A stretch of 64,000 nt of DNA, from NCBI RefSeq assembly GCF_964656455.1, contig NC_135712.1:97068294-97132293 (forward strand), written 5' to 3'. A model generated the notes under the pieces. It made no database searches. It had not been told where the DNA came from and saw only the letters and a program-made list of their open reading frames with translations. The first letter of the stretch is position 1; each line of letters begins with the position of its first letter. The position numbers were made by a program, and so were the translations under genes. Below are positions 44,509-55,232 of this stretch, in pieces. Source of the DNA: Halichoerus grypus. Taxonomy: Eukaryota > Chordata > Mammalia > Carnivora > Phocidae.

Positions 44509-47500
44509 ATGATGACAATTAATCCATATCTTTCAATAATCACTCTCAACGTGAATGGCCTAAATGCTCCCATAAAACGGCACAGGGTTGCAGATTGGAT
44601 AAAAAGACAGGACCCATCCATATGCTGTCTACAAGAGACTCATTTTGAACCTAAAGATACATCCAGACTGAAAGTGAAGGGATAAAGATCCATCTTCCAT
44701 GCCAGCAGACCTCAAAAGAAAGCTGGGGTAGCAATTCTTATATCAGACAAATTAGATTTTAAACTAAAGTCTGTAATAAGAGACACAGAAGGACACTATA
44801 TCATTCTTAAAGGGTCTATCCAACAAGAAGATCTAACATTTGTAAATAGCTATGCCCCCAACATAGGAGCAGCCATCTACATAAGCCAACTGTTAACCAA
44901 AATAAAGAGTCATATTGATAACAATACGTTAATTGTAGGAGACCTCAATACTCCACTCTCAGCCATGGACAGATCATCTAAGCAGAAAACCAACAAGGAA
45001 ACAAGAGCTTTGAATGATACACTGGACCAGATGGACCTCGTAGATATTTACAGAACATTCCACCCTAAAACAACAAAATACTCATTCTTCTCGAGCGCAC
45101 ATGGAACTTTCTCCAGAATAGACCATATACTGGGTCACAAATCAGGTCTCAACCGATACCAAAAGATTGAGATTATTCCCTGCATATTCTCAGACCACAA
45201 TGCTCTAAAACCAGAACTCAATCACAAGAAAAAATTTGGCAGAAATTCAAACACTTGGAAGCTAAAGACCACTCTGCTCAAGAATGTTTGGGTCAACCAG
45301 GAAATCAGAAAAGAACTTAAACAATTCATGGAAATCAATGAGAACAAAAACACATCGGTCCAAAACCTATGGGATACTGCAAAGGTGGTCCTAAGGGGGA
45401 AATGCATAGCCATCCAAGCCTCACTCAAAAAAATAGAAAAATCCCGAATTCACCAACTAACTCTACACCTTAAAGAACTAGAGAAAAAGCAACAAACGAA
45501 GCCTAAGCCACGCATTAGAAGAGAAATAATTAAAATTAGAGCAGAAATCAATGAATTAGAAACCAGAAACACAGTAGATCAGATCAACGAAACTAGAAGT
45601 TGGTTCTTTGAAAGAATTAATAAGATTGATAAACCACTGGCCAGACTTATCCAAAAGAAAAGAGAAAGGACCCAAATTAATAAAATGATGAATGAAAGGG
45701 GAGAGATCATGACTAACACAGAGGAAATAGAAACAATTATTAGACATTATTATCAACAACTATATGTCAATAAACTGAGCAATCTGGATGAAATGGAGGC
45801 CTTCCTGGAAACCTATAAGCTGCCAAGACTGAAACAGGAAGAAATTGACAACCTGAATAGGCCAATAACCAGTAACGAGATTGAAGCAGTGATCAAAAAC
45901 CTCCCAAAAAACAAGAGTCCACGGCCTGATGGAGTCCCTGGGGAATTCTACCAAACATTCAAAGAAGAAATAATATCTATTCTACTGAAGCTGTTTCCAA
46001 AAATAGAAACAGAAGGAAAACTTCCAAACTCATCCTATGAGGCCAGCATTACCTTAGTCCCCAAACCAGGCAAAGACCCCATCAAAAAGGAGAATTTCAG
46101 ACCGATATCCCTGATGAATATGGATTCCAAAATCCTCAACAAAATCCTAGCTAATAGGACCCAACAGTACATGAAAGGGATCATCCACCACGACCAAGTG
46201 GGATTTATCCCCGGGATGTAAGGGTGGTTCAACATTCGCAAATCAATCAATGTGATAGAACACATTAAGAAGAGGAGGAAAAAGAACCATATGGTCCTTT
46301 CAATTGATGCAGAAAAAGCATTTGACAAAATACAACATCCTTTCCTGATTAAAACTCTCCAGAGTATAGGGATAGAGGGAACATTCCTCAAGCTCATAAG
46401 ATCCATCTATGAAAAACCCACAGTGAATATCATCCTCAATGGGGAAAAGCTGAGAGCCTTTCCCTTAAGATCAGGAACACGTCAAGGGTGCCCACTCTCA
46501 CCACTGTTGTTCAACATAGTACTAGAAGTCCGAGCAACAGCAATCAGACAACAAAAAGAGATAAAAGGTATTCAAATTGGCAAAGAAGAAGTCAAACTCT
46601 CTCTTTTCGCAGACGACATGCTACTTTATGTGGAAAGCCCAAAAGACTCCACCCTCAAATTACTAGAACTCATACAGCAATTCAGTAATGTGGCAGGATA
46701 CAAAATCAATGCACAGAAATCAGTTGTTTCCTTATACACTAGCAACGCACCTGTAGAAAGAGAAATTAAAGAAACAAATCCATTTACAATAGCACCAAAA
46801 ACCATAAGATACCTCGGAATAAACCTAACCAAAGAGGTAAAGGATCTATACTCTAGGAACTACAAAACACTCATGAAAGAAATTGAAGAAGACACAAAAA
46901 GATGGAAAAATATTCCATGTTCATGGATCGGAAGAATAAACATTGTTAAAATGTCTATGCTACCCAGAGCAATCTATACCTTCAATGCCATCCCGATCAA
47001 AATTCCAATGACATTTTTCAAAGTGCTGGAACAAACAATCCTAAAGTTTGTATGGAATCAGAAAAGACCCCGAATCGCCAAGGACATGTTGAAAAAGAAA
47101 AACAAAGCTGGGGGCATCACGGTGACCGATTTCAAGCTATATTACAAAGCTGTGATCACCAAGACAGCATGGTACTGGCACAAAAACAGACATACAGACC
47201 AATGGAACAGAATAGAGAACCCAGATATGGACCCTCAACTCTATGGTCAAATAATCTTTGACAAAGCAGGAAAAAACATGCAATGGAAAAAAGACAGTCT
47301 CTTCAATAAATGGTGCTGGGAAAATTGGACAGCCACATGCAGAAGAATGAAACTCGACCATTCTCTAACACCATTCAGAAAGATAAACTCAAAGTGGATG
47401 AAAGACCTCAATGTGAGACAGGAATCCATCCAAATCCTAGAGGAGAACATAGGCAGTAACCTCTTTGACATCGGCCACAGCAACTTCTTTCAAGATACAT

Positions 47501-48314
47501 CACCAAAAGCTAGTGAAACAAAAGCAAAAATGAACTTTTGGGACTTCATCAAGATAAAAAGCTTCTGCACAGCAAAGGAAACAGTCAACAAAACAAAGAG
47601 GCAACCCACAGAATGGGAGAAGATATTTGCAAATGACACTACAGATAAAGGGCTGGTATCCAAGATCTATAAAGAACTTCTCAAACTCAACACCCAAAAA
47701 ACAAATAATCAAGTCAAAAAGTGGGCAGAAGAGATGAACAGACACTTGGCTAACAGACACATGAAAAAATGTTCATCATCATTAGCCATCGGGAAATTCA
47801 AATCAAAACCACACTGAGATACCACCTTACACCAGTTAGAATGGCAAAAATGGACAGGGAAAGAAACAACAAATGTTGGAGAGGTTGTGGAGAAAGGGGA
47901 ACCCTCTTACACTGTTGGTGGGAATGCAAGTTGGTACAGCCACTTTGGAAAACAGTGTGGAGGTTCCTCAAAAAGTTAAAAATAGAGCTACCCTATGACC
48001 CAGCAATTGCACTCCTGGGTATTTACCCCAAAGACACAGATGTAGTGAAAAGAAGGGCCATATGCACCCCAATGTTCATAGCAGCAATGTCCGCAATAGC
48101 CAAACTGTGGAAAGAGCCGAGATGCCCTTCAACAGATGAATGGATAAAGAAGATGTGGTCCATATATACAATGGAATATTACTCAGCCATCAGAAAAGAT
48201 GAATACCCAACTTTTACATCAACATGGATGGGATTGGAGGAGATTATGCTAAGTGAAATAAGTCAAGCAGAGAAAGTCAATTATCATATGGTTTCACTTA
48301 TTTGTGGAACATAA
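44509..48314 (+). pseudogene. L1-ORF2: L1 ORF2 (endonuclease/reverse transcriptase), three lesions
   Basis: ORF2p nicks target DNA and primes reverse transcription there. The frame begins ATGATG at 44509. Endonuclease residues sit at the same positions as in human ORF2p: N14, E43, D145 (in GDLN) and H230 (in SDH). The RT box FADD is at codons 700-703 (46606-46617). The Cys-rich end C-x3-C-x7-H-x4-C lies near 47872-47930. The length, about 1268 codons, fits the family. Lesions: codon 59 is TAA (44683, normally a Trp codon), codon 571 is TAA (46219, a C-to-T change of a Gln codon), and a one-base deletion near 47790 shifts the last ~175 codons to another frame (open to 48314). The remainder is uninterrupted, so the decay is recent. 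The activity is inferred to be lost. Confidence 0.95.
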
Positions 48315-48606
48315 GGAATAACATGGAGGACATTAGGAGAAGGAAGGGAAAAATGGGCGGGGGGAATTGGAGGGAGAGATGAACCATGAGAGACTGTGGA
48401 CCTGAGAAACAAACTGGGTTTTAGAGGGGAGGGGGGAGGGGGGATTGGTTAGCCCGGTGATGGGTATTAAGGAAGGCACGTACTGCATGGAGCACTGGGT
48501 GTTATAAGAAAACAATGGATCGTGGATCACTACATCAAAAACTAATGATGTATTGTATGGTAACTAACATAACATAATAAAATAAAAAAAATAAAATAAA
48601 ATAAAT
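48315..48606 (+). other. L1 3'UTR (B-type) with G-rich tract and A-rich tail
   Basis: Follows ORF2 directly. It contains GAACCATGAGAGACTGTGGA, a run of four G-tracts at 48426-48443 (possible quadruplex, common in L1 3'UTRs), GGTGATGGGTATTAAGG and the terminal AACATAACATAATAAAAT, then an AATAAA-rich tail from about 48577. Confidence 0.88.
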
Positions 48607-48734
48607 AAATAAACTTAAAACCTTTAACTTTGTTTATAGGACCCTGTTCTCTGCTTGCCAGATGATTTTTTTAGCATGATATTCTTAATATGTAGCATAA
48701 TTCTTGACACACACTACATGCTTTTAAAAATCTG

Positions 48735-49135
48735 CCAAACTGATGAACTCACAGAAACAGTTCTACTGGTGGTTGCCAGGGGCTGGGAGGTGGGGAAATA
48801 CGGAGAGGCCAGTAAAAGGGTACAAACTTTCAGTTATAAGGTGAAAAGGTCTGAGGGTCTAATTATAGCATGTTGACTGTAGTTGATAACAGTACATTGT
48901 GTAATTGAAATTTGCTAAAAGAATAGAAGCTAAGTGTTTGCATCAAAAAAAAAAAAGAAAGAAAAATAGGAAGGTAAATTTATGTGAGGATATGTGACTA
49001 AGTGCATGTGTTAATTAGCTCAATTGGGGGGGGTCCTTTCACACTGTACACATATATCAAATCATCATGTTGAACACTTTAAATATCTTACAATTTTATT
49101 GGTAAATTTTAGCTCAGTAAAGCTGAAAAAAATCA
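48735..49135 (+). mobile_element. L1M: L1M 3'UTR, sense
   Basis: TGGTGGTTGCCAGGGGCTGG, GTACAAACTTTCAGTTATAA, GAAATTTGCTAAAAGAATAG, GTGTTAATTAGCTCAATTG and ATATCAAATCATCATGTTGA appear in the sense order of old L1M 3'UTRs. Confidence 0.88.
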
Positions 49136-49271
49136 AACTGAAAGCAGTTTAACTAAAAAATCTCACGTTTATCATTAGGGTAAACCATAAGAATTTATTC
49201 TGTTCAATAATTGATCTACCTGATGAAAATTTCATATGAATCATCCTATTATTAAGAGAATATCATCTCTT

Positions 49272-49470
49272 GGGGCACCTGGGTGGCTCAGTCGTTAAGC
49301 ATCTGCCTTCGGCTCAGGTCACGATCCCAGGATCCTGGGATCGAGCCCCGCATCGGGCTCCCTGCTCCGCGGGAAGCCTGCTTCTCCCTCTCCCACTCCC
49401 CCTGCTTGTGTTCCCTCTCTAGCTGTGTCTCTCTCTGTCAAATAAATAAATAAAATCTTTAAAAAAAAAA
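49272..49470 (+). repeat. SINEC: SINEC, young copy
   Basis: Nearly identical to the copy at 10263. Perfect 17-bp target duplication AGAGAATATCATCTCTT at 49255-49271 and 49471-49487, and a clean A11 tail. Confidence 0.97.
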
Positions 49471-49726
49471 AGAGAATATCATCTCTTTCTAAGAGTTGCT
49501 TTAGTTTCCAAGGCAATGACTTCAAGTTCTATTACAATGAAGATGGGGAGAACTGATGATAATAGTAAGTAAATACTGGAAGAGTGTCTGAGGATGAAAA
49601 TATAAGTTGTAAGGCTATCTTACATTTTGAAATATTACAAATTTATCCTTCCAACACAATCTTGAACTTCTAACACTCTGCTAATATTTATGCTCATTAG
49701 AGGGGAATTTCTTGGTGTAGGCTATG

Positions 49727-49796
49727 AATAGATTATCCAAAGAAGTCAAGATCTGCCCAGATTCTGGGCAGATCTTGACTTCTTTGGATATCTATT
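49727..49796. repeat. Near-perfect long hairpin
   Basis: Left arm 49735-49760 (ATCCAAAGAAGTCAAGATCT then GCCCAG) pairs perfectly with 49764-49789 across a 3-base loop ATT. After one unpaired T (49734) another seven base pairs follow (49727-49733 with 49790-49796). It ends in a (TATC)n microsatellite. Confidence 0.95.
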
Positions 49797-49858
49797 ATAT
49801 ATATCTATCTATATCTATATCTATATCTATATCTATATCTATATCTATATATATGTAA
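49792..49858. repeat. (TATATC)n microsatellite
   Basis: Repeated CTATAT units with short TA runs at each end. Confidence 0.95.
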
Positions 49859-49859
49859 T

Positions 49860-50762
49860 TTATACATATATATAAAGTATTTGATGTATAATTTACTTAA
49901 AGAAAATATAGAAATATGAGGTTACTTTATTAATACATAGGCATAATTTCAGCCTGCAGAATCCTTAGATTTGGGTCTGAAGGTCTACATTTTTACTATT
50001 AAACTGTGAGTGTATATAGCTATTGACCGATCGACCTATCAACAGATAAAATAATGGATCTCCCTTTTATTGCAAAAATGTTAAATGATAAAGGCACTAA
50101 AACTTAAATCTCCACATATAATGGCATCTTTTTATCTCTATAGCATTAACTCATAAGTAAAGTGATTGACATCATAGAGAGAAATAAACATGACTTAATG
50201 GGTGTCTTTTTGTTTTAATAATACAAGTTATAAAATGGAGCGACTTTATTAAATTTTTTTCTCTTCAGATGCATTGAATATTTTAATTCTATTTTGTGTA
50301 GAATTCAAATTATGATCCAGGGTTTGTGAAAGGAAATTAAAATCTTTTCACACAGATGTGTAGTTTAGTAACAGTATACCAAATTCTGATAAACATCCAA
50401 CCACTAAGCAAGGGACTCCAGCTGCACATCAATTTGATGTTTTTAATTGTAAGGTTTATACCTAAATAGCTGCTTAATGATCTGTGACCCCGGCTTGAAA
50501 ACAGAAAACATTTCAATGATAACTGACTCCTTGAGGCTCATGAAATTTTCATGAATTCATGAATTACAACACCTTAAATCAAACTTTGCTTATTCTTCTA
50601 TTCTTTGAGATTGATGCTACATCTGAGGTTTACTAAGAAAGTTTACATAGTGCTAGGCATTCATATTAAGTAAACTGATCATTTCTGATTGTGCTAGCTT
50701 GATTCCCTGCTATAAGTATTTCACTTTAACTCATGACTGTTGGTAGTAAGATACTCTGTATT
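49860..50762. other. AT-rich sequence without recognised features
   Basis: No gene or repeat family was recognised. Confidence 0.4.
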
Positions 50763-50786
50763 GCGTGTGTGTGTGTGTGTGTGTGT
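50763..50786. repeat. (GT)n microsatellite
   Basis: About 11 GT units. Confidence 0.92.
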
Positions 50787-51261
50787 TTACCCTTTTATTA
50801 GAGAGATTTTTTCTTCTATTTTTTCTTAAGTAAATATCCACTCCTTAAACATACCTAGTATTTGAGTGATTGATTTTTTTCCACGTCTGTTTTATCTGGT
50901 GTCCGAATCAATGATCCATGATGAGGAAATCCTCTCAGGAGTTTTTTTGTTTGTTTGTTTCAAGCTTTAGGAACTACATCAAGATCCCTATGAAAATATG
51001 GTACTCACATGCCAACAAAAACTAGATTCCTCTTTTCTTCTTTTACATTCCCCATGTCAATGCGTGATTACTGAACTAAAGTAGAAACTAACAGCATGAA
51101 AGTTATTCACATTTTGTCGATCCCATTCTTGTATGTAGGATACAGTTAATTAAATGCAATTCAGTAAATAATTGTATATCATTTAACATGCAAAACATTA
51201 ATGATTCATTCAGTATATATTCACTGATCAGCAGCAATATACCTGCCAACTTGCTAAATGG
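50787..51261. other. Sequence without recognised features
   Basis: No gene or repeat family was recognised; a short (GTTT)n is at 50945-50960. Confidence 0.4.
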
Positions 51262-51291
51262 CACATACACACACACACATACACACACACA
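51262..51291. repeat. (CA)n microsatellite
   Basis: CA units with two TA interruptions; leads into the GAA tract. Confidence 0.92.
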
Positions 51292-51294
51292 AAA

Positions 51295-51598
51295 TGAAGA
51301 AGATGAAGAAGGAGGAGGAGGAGGATGGAGAGAGAGGAGGAGGGAGGAGAAGAAAAGAAGAAGAAGAAGAAGAAGAAGAAGAAGAAGAAGAAGAAGAAGA
51401 AGAAGAAGGAGAAGAAGAAGGAGAAGAAGGAGAAGAAGGAGAAGAAGAAGAAGAAGAAGAAGAAGAAGAAGAAGAAGAAGAAGAAGAAGAAGAAGAAGAA
51501 GAAGAAGAAAGAAGAAGAAAGAAGAAGAAGAAGAATAGGAGGAGGAAGAAGGAGGGGGAGGAGGAGAGGAGGAGGAGGAGGAGAGGAAAAAAAAAAAG
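51295..51598 (+). repeat. (GAA)n/(GGA)n polypurine tract
   Basis: About 300 almost pure purines on the plus strand. GAA arrays run at about 51354-51405 and 51440-51510, with GGA-rich flanks. All five overlapping frames (poly-E, poly-K, poly-R and so on) are by-products. Such tracts can form triplex DNA. Confidence 0.96.
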
Positions 51599-51630
51599 AC
51601 AAGTAGGTTCTCTGTAGGTTTGTTTTATGT

Positions 51631-51799
51631 TAGTGGATCTTAAAAAGTTAGCATGCATCAGAATTACTTAGAGGGCTTGTTAAAACACAGATGGCTGCGA
51701 CCCATCCCCAGAGTTTAGGATCCAGTATGCCTGGGTGTGTTATCACCTGATGCTGATGCTGCTGGCCTGGGAGCCACACTTCGGAAACCACTAATTTAG
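51631..51799 (+). mobile_element. MER5A: MER5A-like hAT-Charlie transposon
   Basis: TAGTGGATCTTAAAAAGTTA, GCATGCATCAGAATTACTTA, GGGCTTGTTAAAACACAGAT, CACCTGATGCTGATGCTGCT and a terminal CCACACTTCGGAAACCACTA give the full element with its inverted ends (TAGTGG/CCACTA). Confidence 0.9.
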
Positions 51800-52079
51800 A
51801 TGAATGATTGTACCCCAACTTTCGCTTATGGAACAGTGGCAACTTTTTCTGTCAAAATATTCACTTCCTTTTCACTTTTATAGCTGCATTACCTATATTC
51901 ATACCAGTTATCACATTGTTCTTTTGCTGAAACAGTAAATAGGTGACAGAATTCTTTCTAGCTTGGAATGTTCAACCCTTCCTTGGAGCATCACCTGTGA
52001 CTATTTAAGATTATTGAAAATGTTTGCAAATTTTAATACTGCTATCCACTTATTGTATAATGTCAGGTGTTCTGCATTT
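51800..52079. other. Sequence without recognised features
   Basis: No gene or repeat was recognised. Confidence 0.35.
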
Positions 52080-53040
52080 TTTTTCTTATAAACTCCTTTG
52101 AAGTATAACATGCACACAGAAAGATGTAAAAATTATTAGTATACAGCTTGATAAAGTTTCATAAAGTGGGCACACATATTGTAACCAACACCCACATCAA
52201 GAAACAGAACATTACCAGTACCCCATTACCAGTACTCTTTATGGAGTAACCATTATTCTTACTTTTAACACTATCAATGAAGTAGATCTGCTTCTACACA
52301 TAAATATGTAGAATCAAGAATGTATTTTGTGTGCCGCTTGGCTTTTGGTGCTTGTTTCTGAATATCATTTTGGCAAGATTTATCCTATCATGTGTTGGTG
52401 GTAGTTTTGTGCTTTTTTGGTATGTGTCTTCCATTGTATTGTATGACTATATCACAATATATTCATTCTATTGTTGATGCACAATTGACTTGTTTCAGAT
52501 GTTTGGCTAGCGCTGTTATGGAAATAATTGTTCATAATTTTTAATAAGCATATGAAGGGCTTTTGATAAGGTATGTACATAGAACTACAATGCTTGCTAA
52601 TAAGGAATGTACATTTTCAAATTTAACAGATATGCCAGGCAATTTTTCAGAGGGATTTTAGCAATTTATACTTTCACCAGCAGTACATGAGGTCAACACT
52701 TTTAGGTTATTTGTTTTGTGTTGCCTTGTCTGTTTGTTTTTTATTTCAGCCATCCTGGTGGGTTCATAAGAAGTTCAGCACCTTTCACGTGTATCCTGCC
52801 ATGTAGGTAATAGATATCCTCATTGATACAAAGCCTTTCAGTCTTTTTTTGCTGTTGTTGATGGTGGTGGTAGTGGTTTCCCTGCCTTCTTTTTCTTACT
52901 GATTTATCCAAAAAGTCATTTGAAATATAAAAAGATGTCTTCTCCCATTTTGTGCCTTGCTTCTCTCTCTTAATTCTGTCCTAGGAAATATAAAAGTTCT
53001 TAATTTCAATGTATTCTATATTATCATTTTTTTTTATTTT
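52080..53040 (-). mobile_element. L1M: L1M 3' region, antisense
   Basis: Reversed L1M blocks in order: GAAGTATAACATGCACACAG, CACCCACATCAAGAAACAGA, CTTGGCTTTTGGTGCTTGTT, TTCCATTGTATTGTATGACT, CACCAGCAGTACATGAGGTC, GCCATCCTGGTGGGTTCATA and CTTCTCCCATTTTGTGCCTT. Confidence 0.88.
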
Positions 53041-53322
53041 GGTTTTGGTTTACTGCTGTTGATGTTAGTGGACACTAGTTGCCCTTCCCCAGCCTAGGGT
53101 CCAACCCTCTAGGGCTTCTAGCTTGGAGCATGGCACACTTAAAAATTTCCCTCCCTCTGGGCGTCCTGAATCCTGGTCCTTATCTTCTCGGCACCACAGG
53201 GCTGCCAGAAATGTTTCCTCTCCTTTTTGTTGGTGTTCTGATTCATTTTTTTTCAACCTCTACCCTGCACAGATTTATAATTCAGCAAATTTGTTTCTTT
53301 AAGGGAAAATACGTCCATGGCC
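53041..53322. other. Unique sequence without recognised features
   Basis: Fairly GC-rich relative to the surroundings. The 104-codon frame at 53079-53393 runs into the TTTTA repeat and shows no domain. Confidence 0.35.
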
Positions 53323-53387
53323 TTTTATTTTATTTTATTTTATTTTATTTTATTTTATTTTATTTATTTATTTACTTACTTACTTAT
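53323..53387. repeat. (TTTTA)n microsatellite (reversed SINE tail)
   Basis: About ten TTTTA units grading to TTTA and TTAC; expanded from the tail of the SINE that follows. Confidence 0.93.
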
Positions 53388-53485
53388 TTTTAAAAGTAGG
53401 CTCCATGCCCCACTCAGGGCTTGAACTCACGACCCTGAGAACAAGAGTCACATGCACAACTGACTGAGCCAGCCAGGCATTGTCC
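53388..53485 (-). repeat. SINEC: Short, old SINEC, antisense
   Basis: GTAGGCTCCATGCCCCACTC, GGCTTGAACTCACGACCCTG and CTGACTGAGCCAGCCAGGCA are the reversed body of a short, older Can-SINE lineage without the long CT-rich middle. Confidence 0.85.
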
Positions 53486-53576
53486 CTGCCTGTGGCCTTT
53501 AGAGTCCTAAATTTCTCATTTGCCTTAGCAGATTTTATAGCAAGATAATATATTATAAAAGAGTAGTAGTAGTAGT

Positions 53577-53783
53577 GGGGGGGGGGGCGCCTGGGTGGTT
53601 CATTCAGTTAAGCGTCTGACTCTTGATTTTGGCTCAAGTCATGATCTCAGGGTCCTGGGATGGAGCCCTGCATGGGGCTCTGAACTCAGTGGGGAGCCTG
53701 CTTGAGATTCTTTCTCCCTCTCCCTCTGTCCCTCCCCCCTGCACACTCACTTTTGTTCCCTCTCTCTCTCTGTCTAAAATAAA
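53577..53783 (+). repeat. SINEC: SINEC fused at its 3' end to L1
   Basis: After a G11 run, a complete SINEC of the CTCTTGATTTTGGCTCAAG subtype. Its tail stops at AAATAAATA and continues directly as L1 ORF2 (AGCCAAACTATGGAAAG). A GTAGTAGTAG-containing flank at 53555-53575 recurs at 54514-54530. Confidence 0.92.
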
Positions 53784-54510
53784 TAGCCAAACTATGGAAA
53801 GAGCCAAGATGTCCATCAACAGGTGAATGGATAAAGAAGATGTGGTATATATATATATATATACCACATCTATATATATATATACACACATATATATATA
53901 TATACACACACAATGGAATATTATGCAGCCATCAAAAAAAAACATACAAATAAAATCTTACTATTTGCAATGATGTGGCTGGAACTAGAGGGTATTATGC
54001 TAAGCGAAATAGGTCAATCAGAGAAAGACATGTATCATATGATCTCACTGATATGAGGAATTCTTAATTTCAGGAAACAGACTGAAGGTTGCTGGAGTGG
54101 TAGGGGGTGGGAGGGTTGGGGTGGCTGGGTGATAGACATTGGGGAGGGTATGTGCTGTGGTGAGCACTGTGAATTATGTAAGACTGATGAATCACAGACC
54201 TGTACCTCTGAAACAAATAATACATTATATATTAAAAAAAAAGATAGTAGGAAGGGAAGAATGAAGGGGGGAAATTGGAGGGGGAGACGACGAACCATGA
54301 GAGACTATGGACTCTGAGAAATAAATTGAGGGTTTCAGAGGGGAGGGGGATGGGTTAGCCCGGTGATGGGTATTAAGGAGGACACTATCGCATGGAGCAC
54401 TGGGTGTTATACACAAACAATGAATCACGGAACACTACATCAAAAACTAATGATGTAATGTATGGTGATTAACATAATAAAATAAAATTTAAAACAAACA
54501 AACAAACAAA
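53784..54510 (+). mobile_element. L1: L1 3' part (ORF2 end, A-type then B-type 3'UTR)
   Basis: Sense L1: ORF2 C-terminus, an A-type 3'UTR ending AATACATTATATATT plus poly-A (54232-54241), then a B-type 3'UTR (54242-54480) and an AAAC-rich tail. It is joined to the SINEC on its 5' side with no polyA or flank between them. Confidence 0.92.
53838..53918. repeat. (TA)n expansion and palindrome inside L1
   Basis: AGATGTGG, a TA run and CCACATCT (53838-53871) form a perfect palindrome; further TA and CA runs follow. The L1 consensus position has only a short TATATA. Confidence 0.9.
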
Positions 54511-54530
54511 TAAAAAGTAGTAGTAGAAGA

Positions 54531-55024
54531 AGACAAAGAAATAGCAGAAGCTGTAGCATGTGGTTTCTGTCTATCAACAGCAGCAAAGCACACATTCTTG
54601 GACTCTTGATTGTCCTAAGACTCAGCAAATGCTCAGAGGGCAAGTGGTTTACCTTGTCAACATCCATCTCAGCTTTCCAAGATCTTGGACTCTCTTGTCC
54701 TTTTTCCAGCAGTACCCTAATGTCTTTAAACTGATGATTTTTAGTTTTGACTCAACTTTTCTAATTGCTTTTGGTGTGGGAGTTGGTTTATTGCCATCTC
54801 AGACCTATATATTTCCCCCACAGGATTTTTCCTTTTACAAACCAATGTTCTGTACTCAGTAAAAATATAAGGAAAAGAATGAGTAAGAAAGATTTGAATC
54901 TATTAGAATGATATTTATGCCATGATATTAAGATATGTAAAATATTATTTTAATATTATTAATATTTAATATATTTCTAAGTCATATAATTTTTCTGTCA
55001 GGTTAAGCTGGCAATGAACCAAGG
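54531..55024. other. Unique sequence without recognised features
   Basis: No repeat was recognised; the 100-codon frame at 54560-54862 shows no domain and no plausible composition. Confidence 0.4.
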
Positions 55025-55040
55025 CAAAAAAAATACACAA

Positions 55041-55223
55041 GGGCACCTGGGTGGCTCAGTTGGTTAAGTGTCTGACTTTGGCTCAGGTCATGATCCCGGG
55101 GCCCTGGGATGGAGTCCCGCATTGGGCTCCCTGCTCTGCGGGAAGCCTGCTTCTCCCTCTGCCTCTGCCTCTCTCTCTCTCCATCTCTCATGAATAAAGT
55201 AAATAAAATCTTTTAAAAAAAAT
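55041..55223 (+). repeat. SINEC: SINEC
   Basis: Complete SINEC with a CATGAATAAAGTAAATAAAA tail. Short target duplication AATACACAA at 55032-55040 and 55224-55232. Confidence 0.95.
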
Positions 55224-55232
55224 AATACACAA

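Larger units (their letters stand above)
42516..48606 (+). mobile_element. L1: Full-length carnivore L1, ORF2-defective
   Basis: A complete ~6.1-kb L1: 5'UTR (42516-43539), ORF1 (43540-44430), spacer, ORF2 (44509-48314), 3'UTR and A-rich tail. Bounded by AAATAAACTTAAAACC at 42500-42515 and 48607-48622, a perfect 16-bp target duplication. Full length, an intact ORF1 and a clean duplication indicate a fairly recent insertion. Three lesions in ORF2 make autonomous movement unlikely, though its ORF1 protein and RNA could still be made. Confidence 0.97.

Noticed and set aside
49727..49796. A microRNA gene at the hairpin
   Set aside because: A 3-base loop and a perfectly paired stem are unlike known precursors; recorded as a fold-back candidate instead.
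51188..51658. Frames of 93-134 codons of poly-E, poly-K, poly-R, poly-S or poly-F
   Set aside because: All are read through the GAA/GGA tract.
53079..53393. 104-codon frame as a host gene
   Set aside because: Ends inside the TTTTA microsatellite, no domain, no splice context.
54560..54862. 100-codon frame as a host gene
   Set aside because: No recognisable domain or homologous family; chance frame length in 64 kb.
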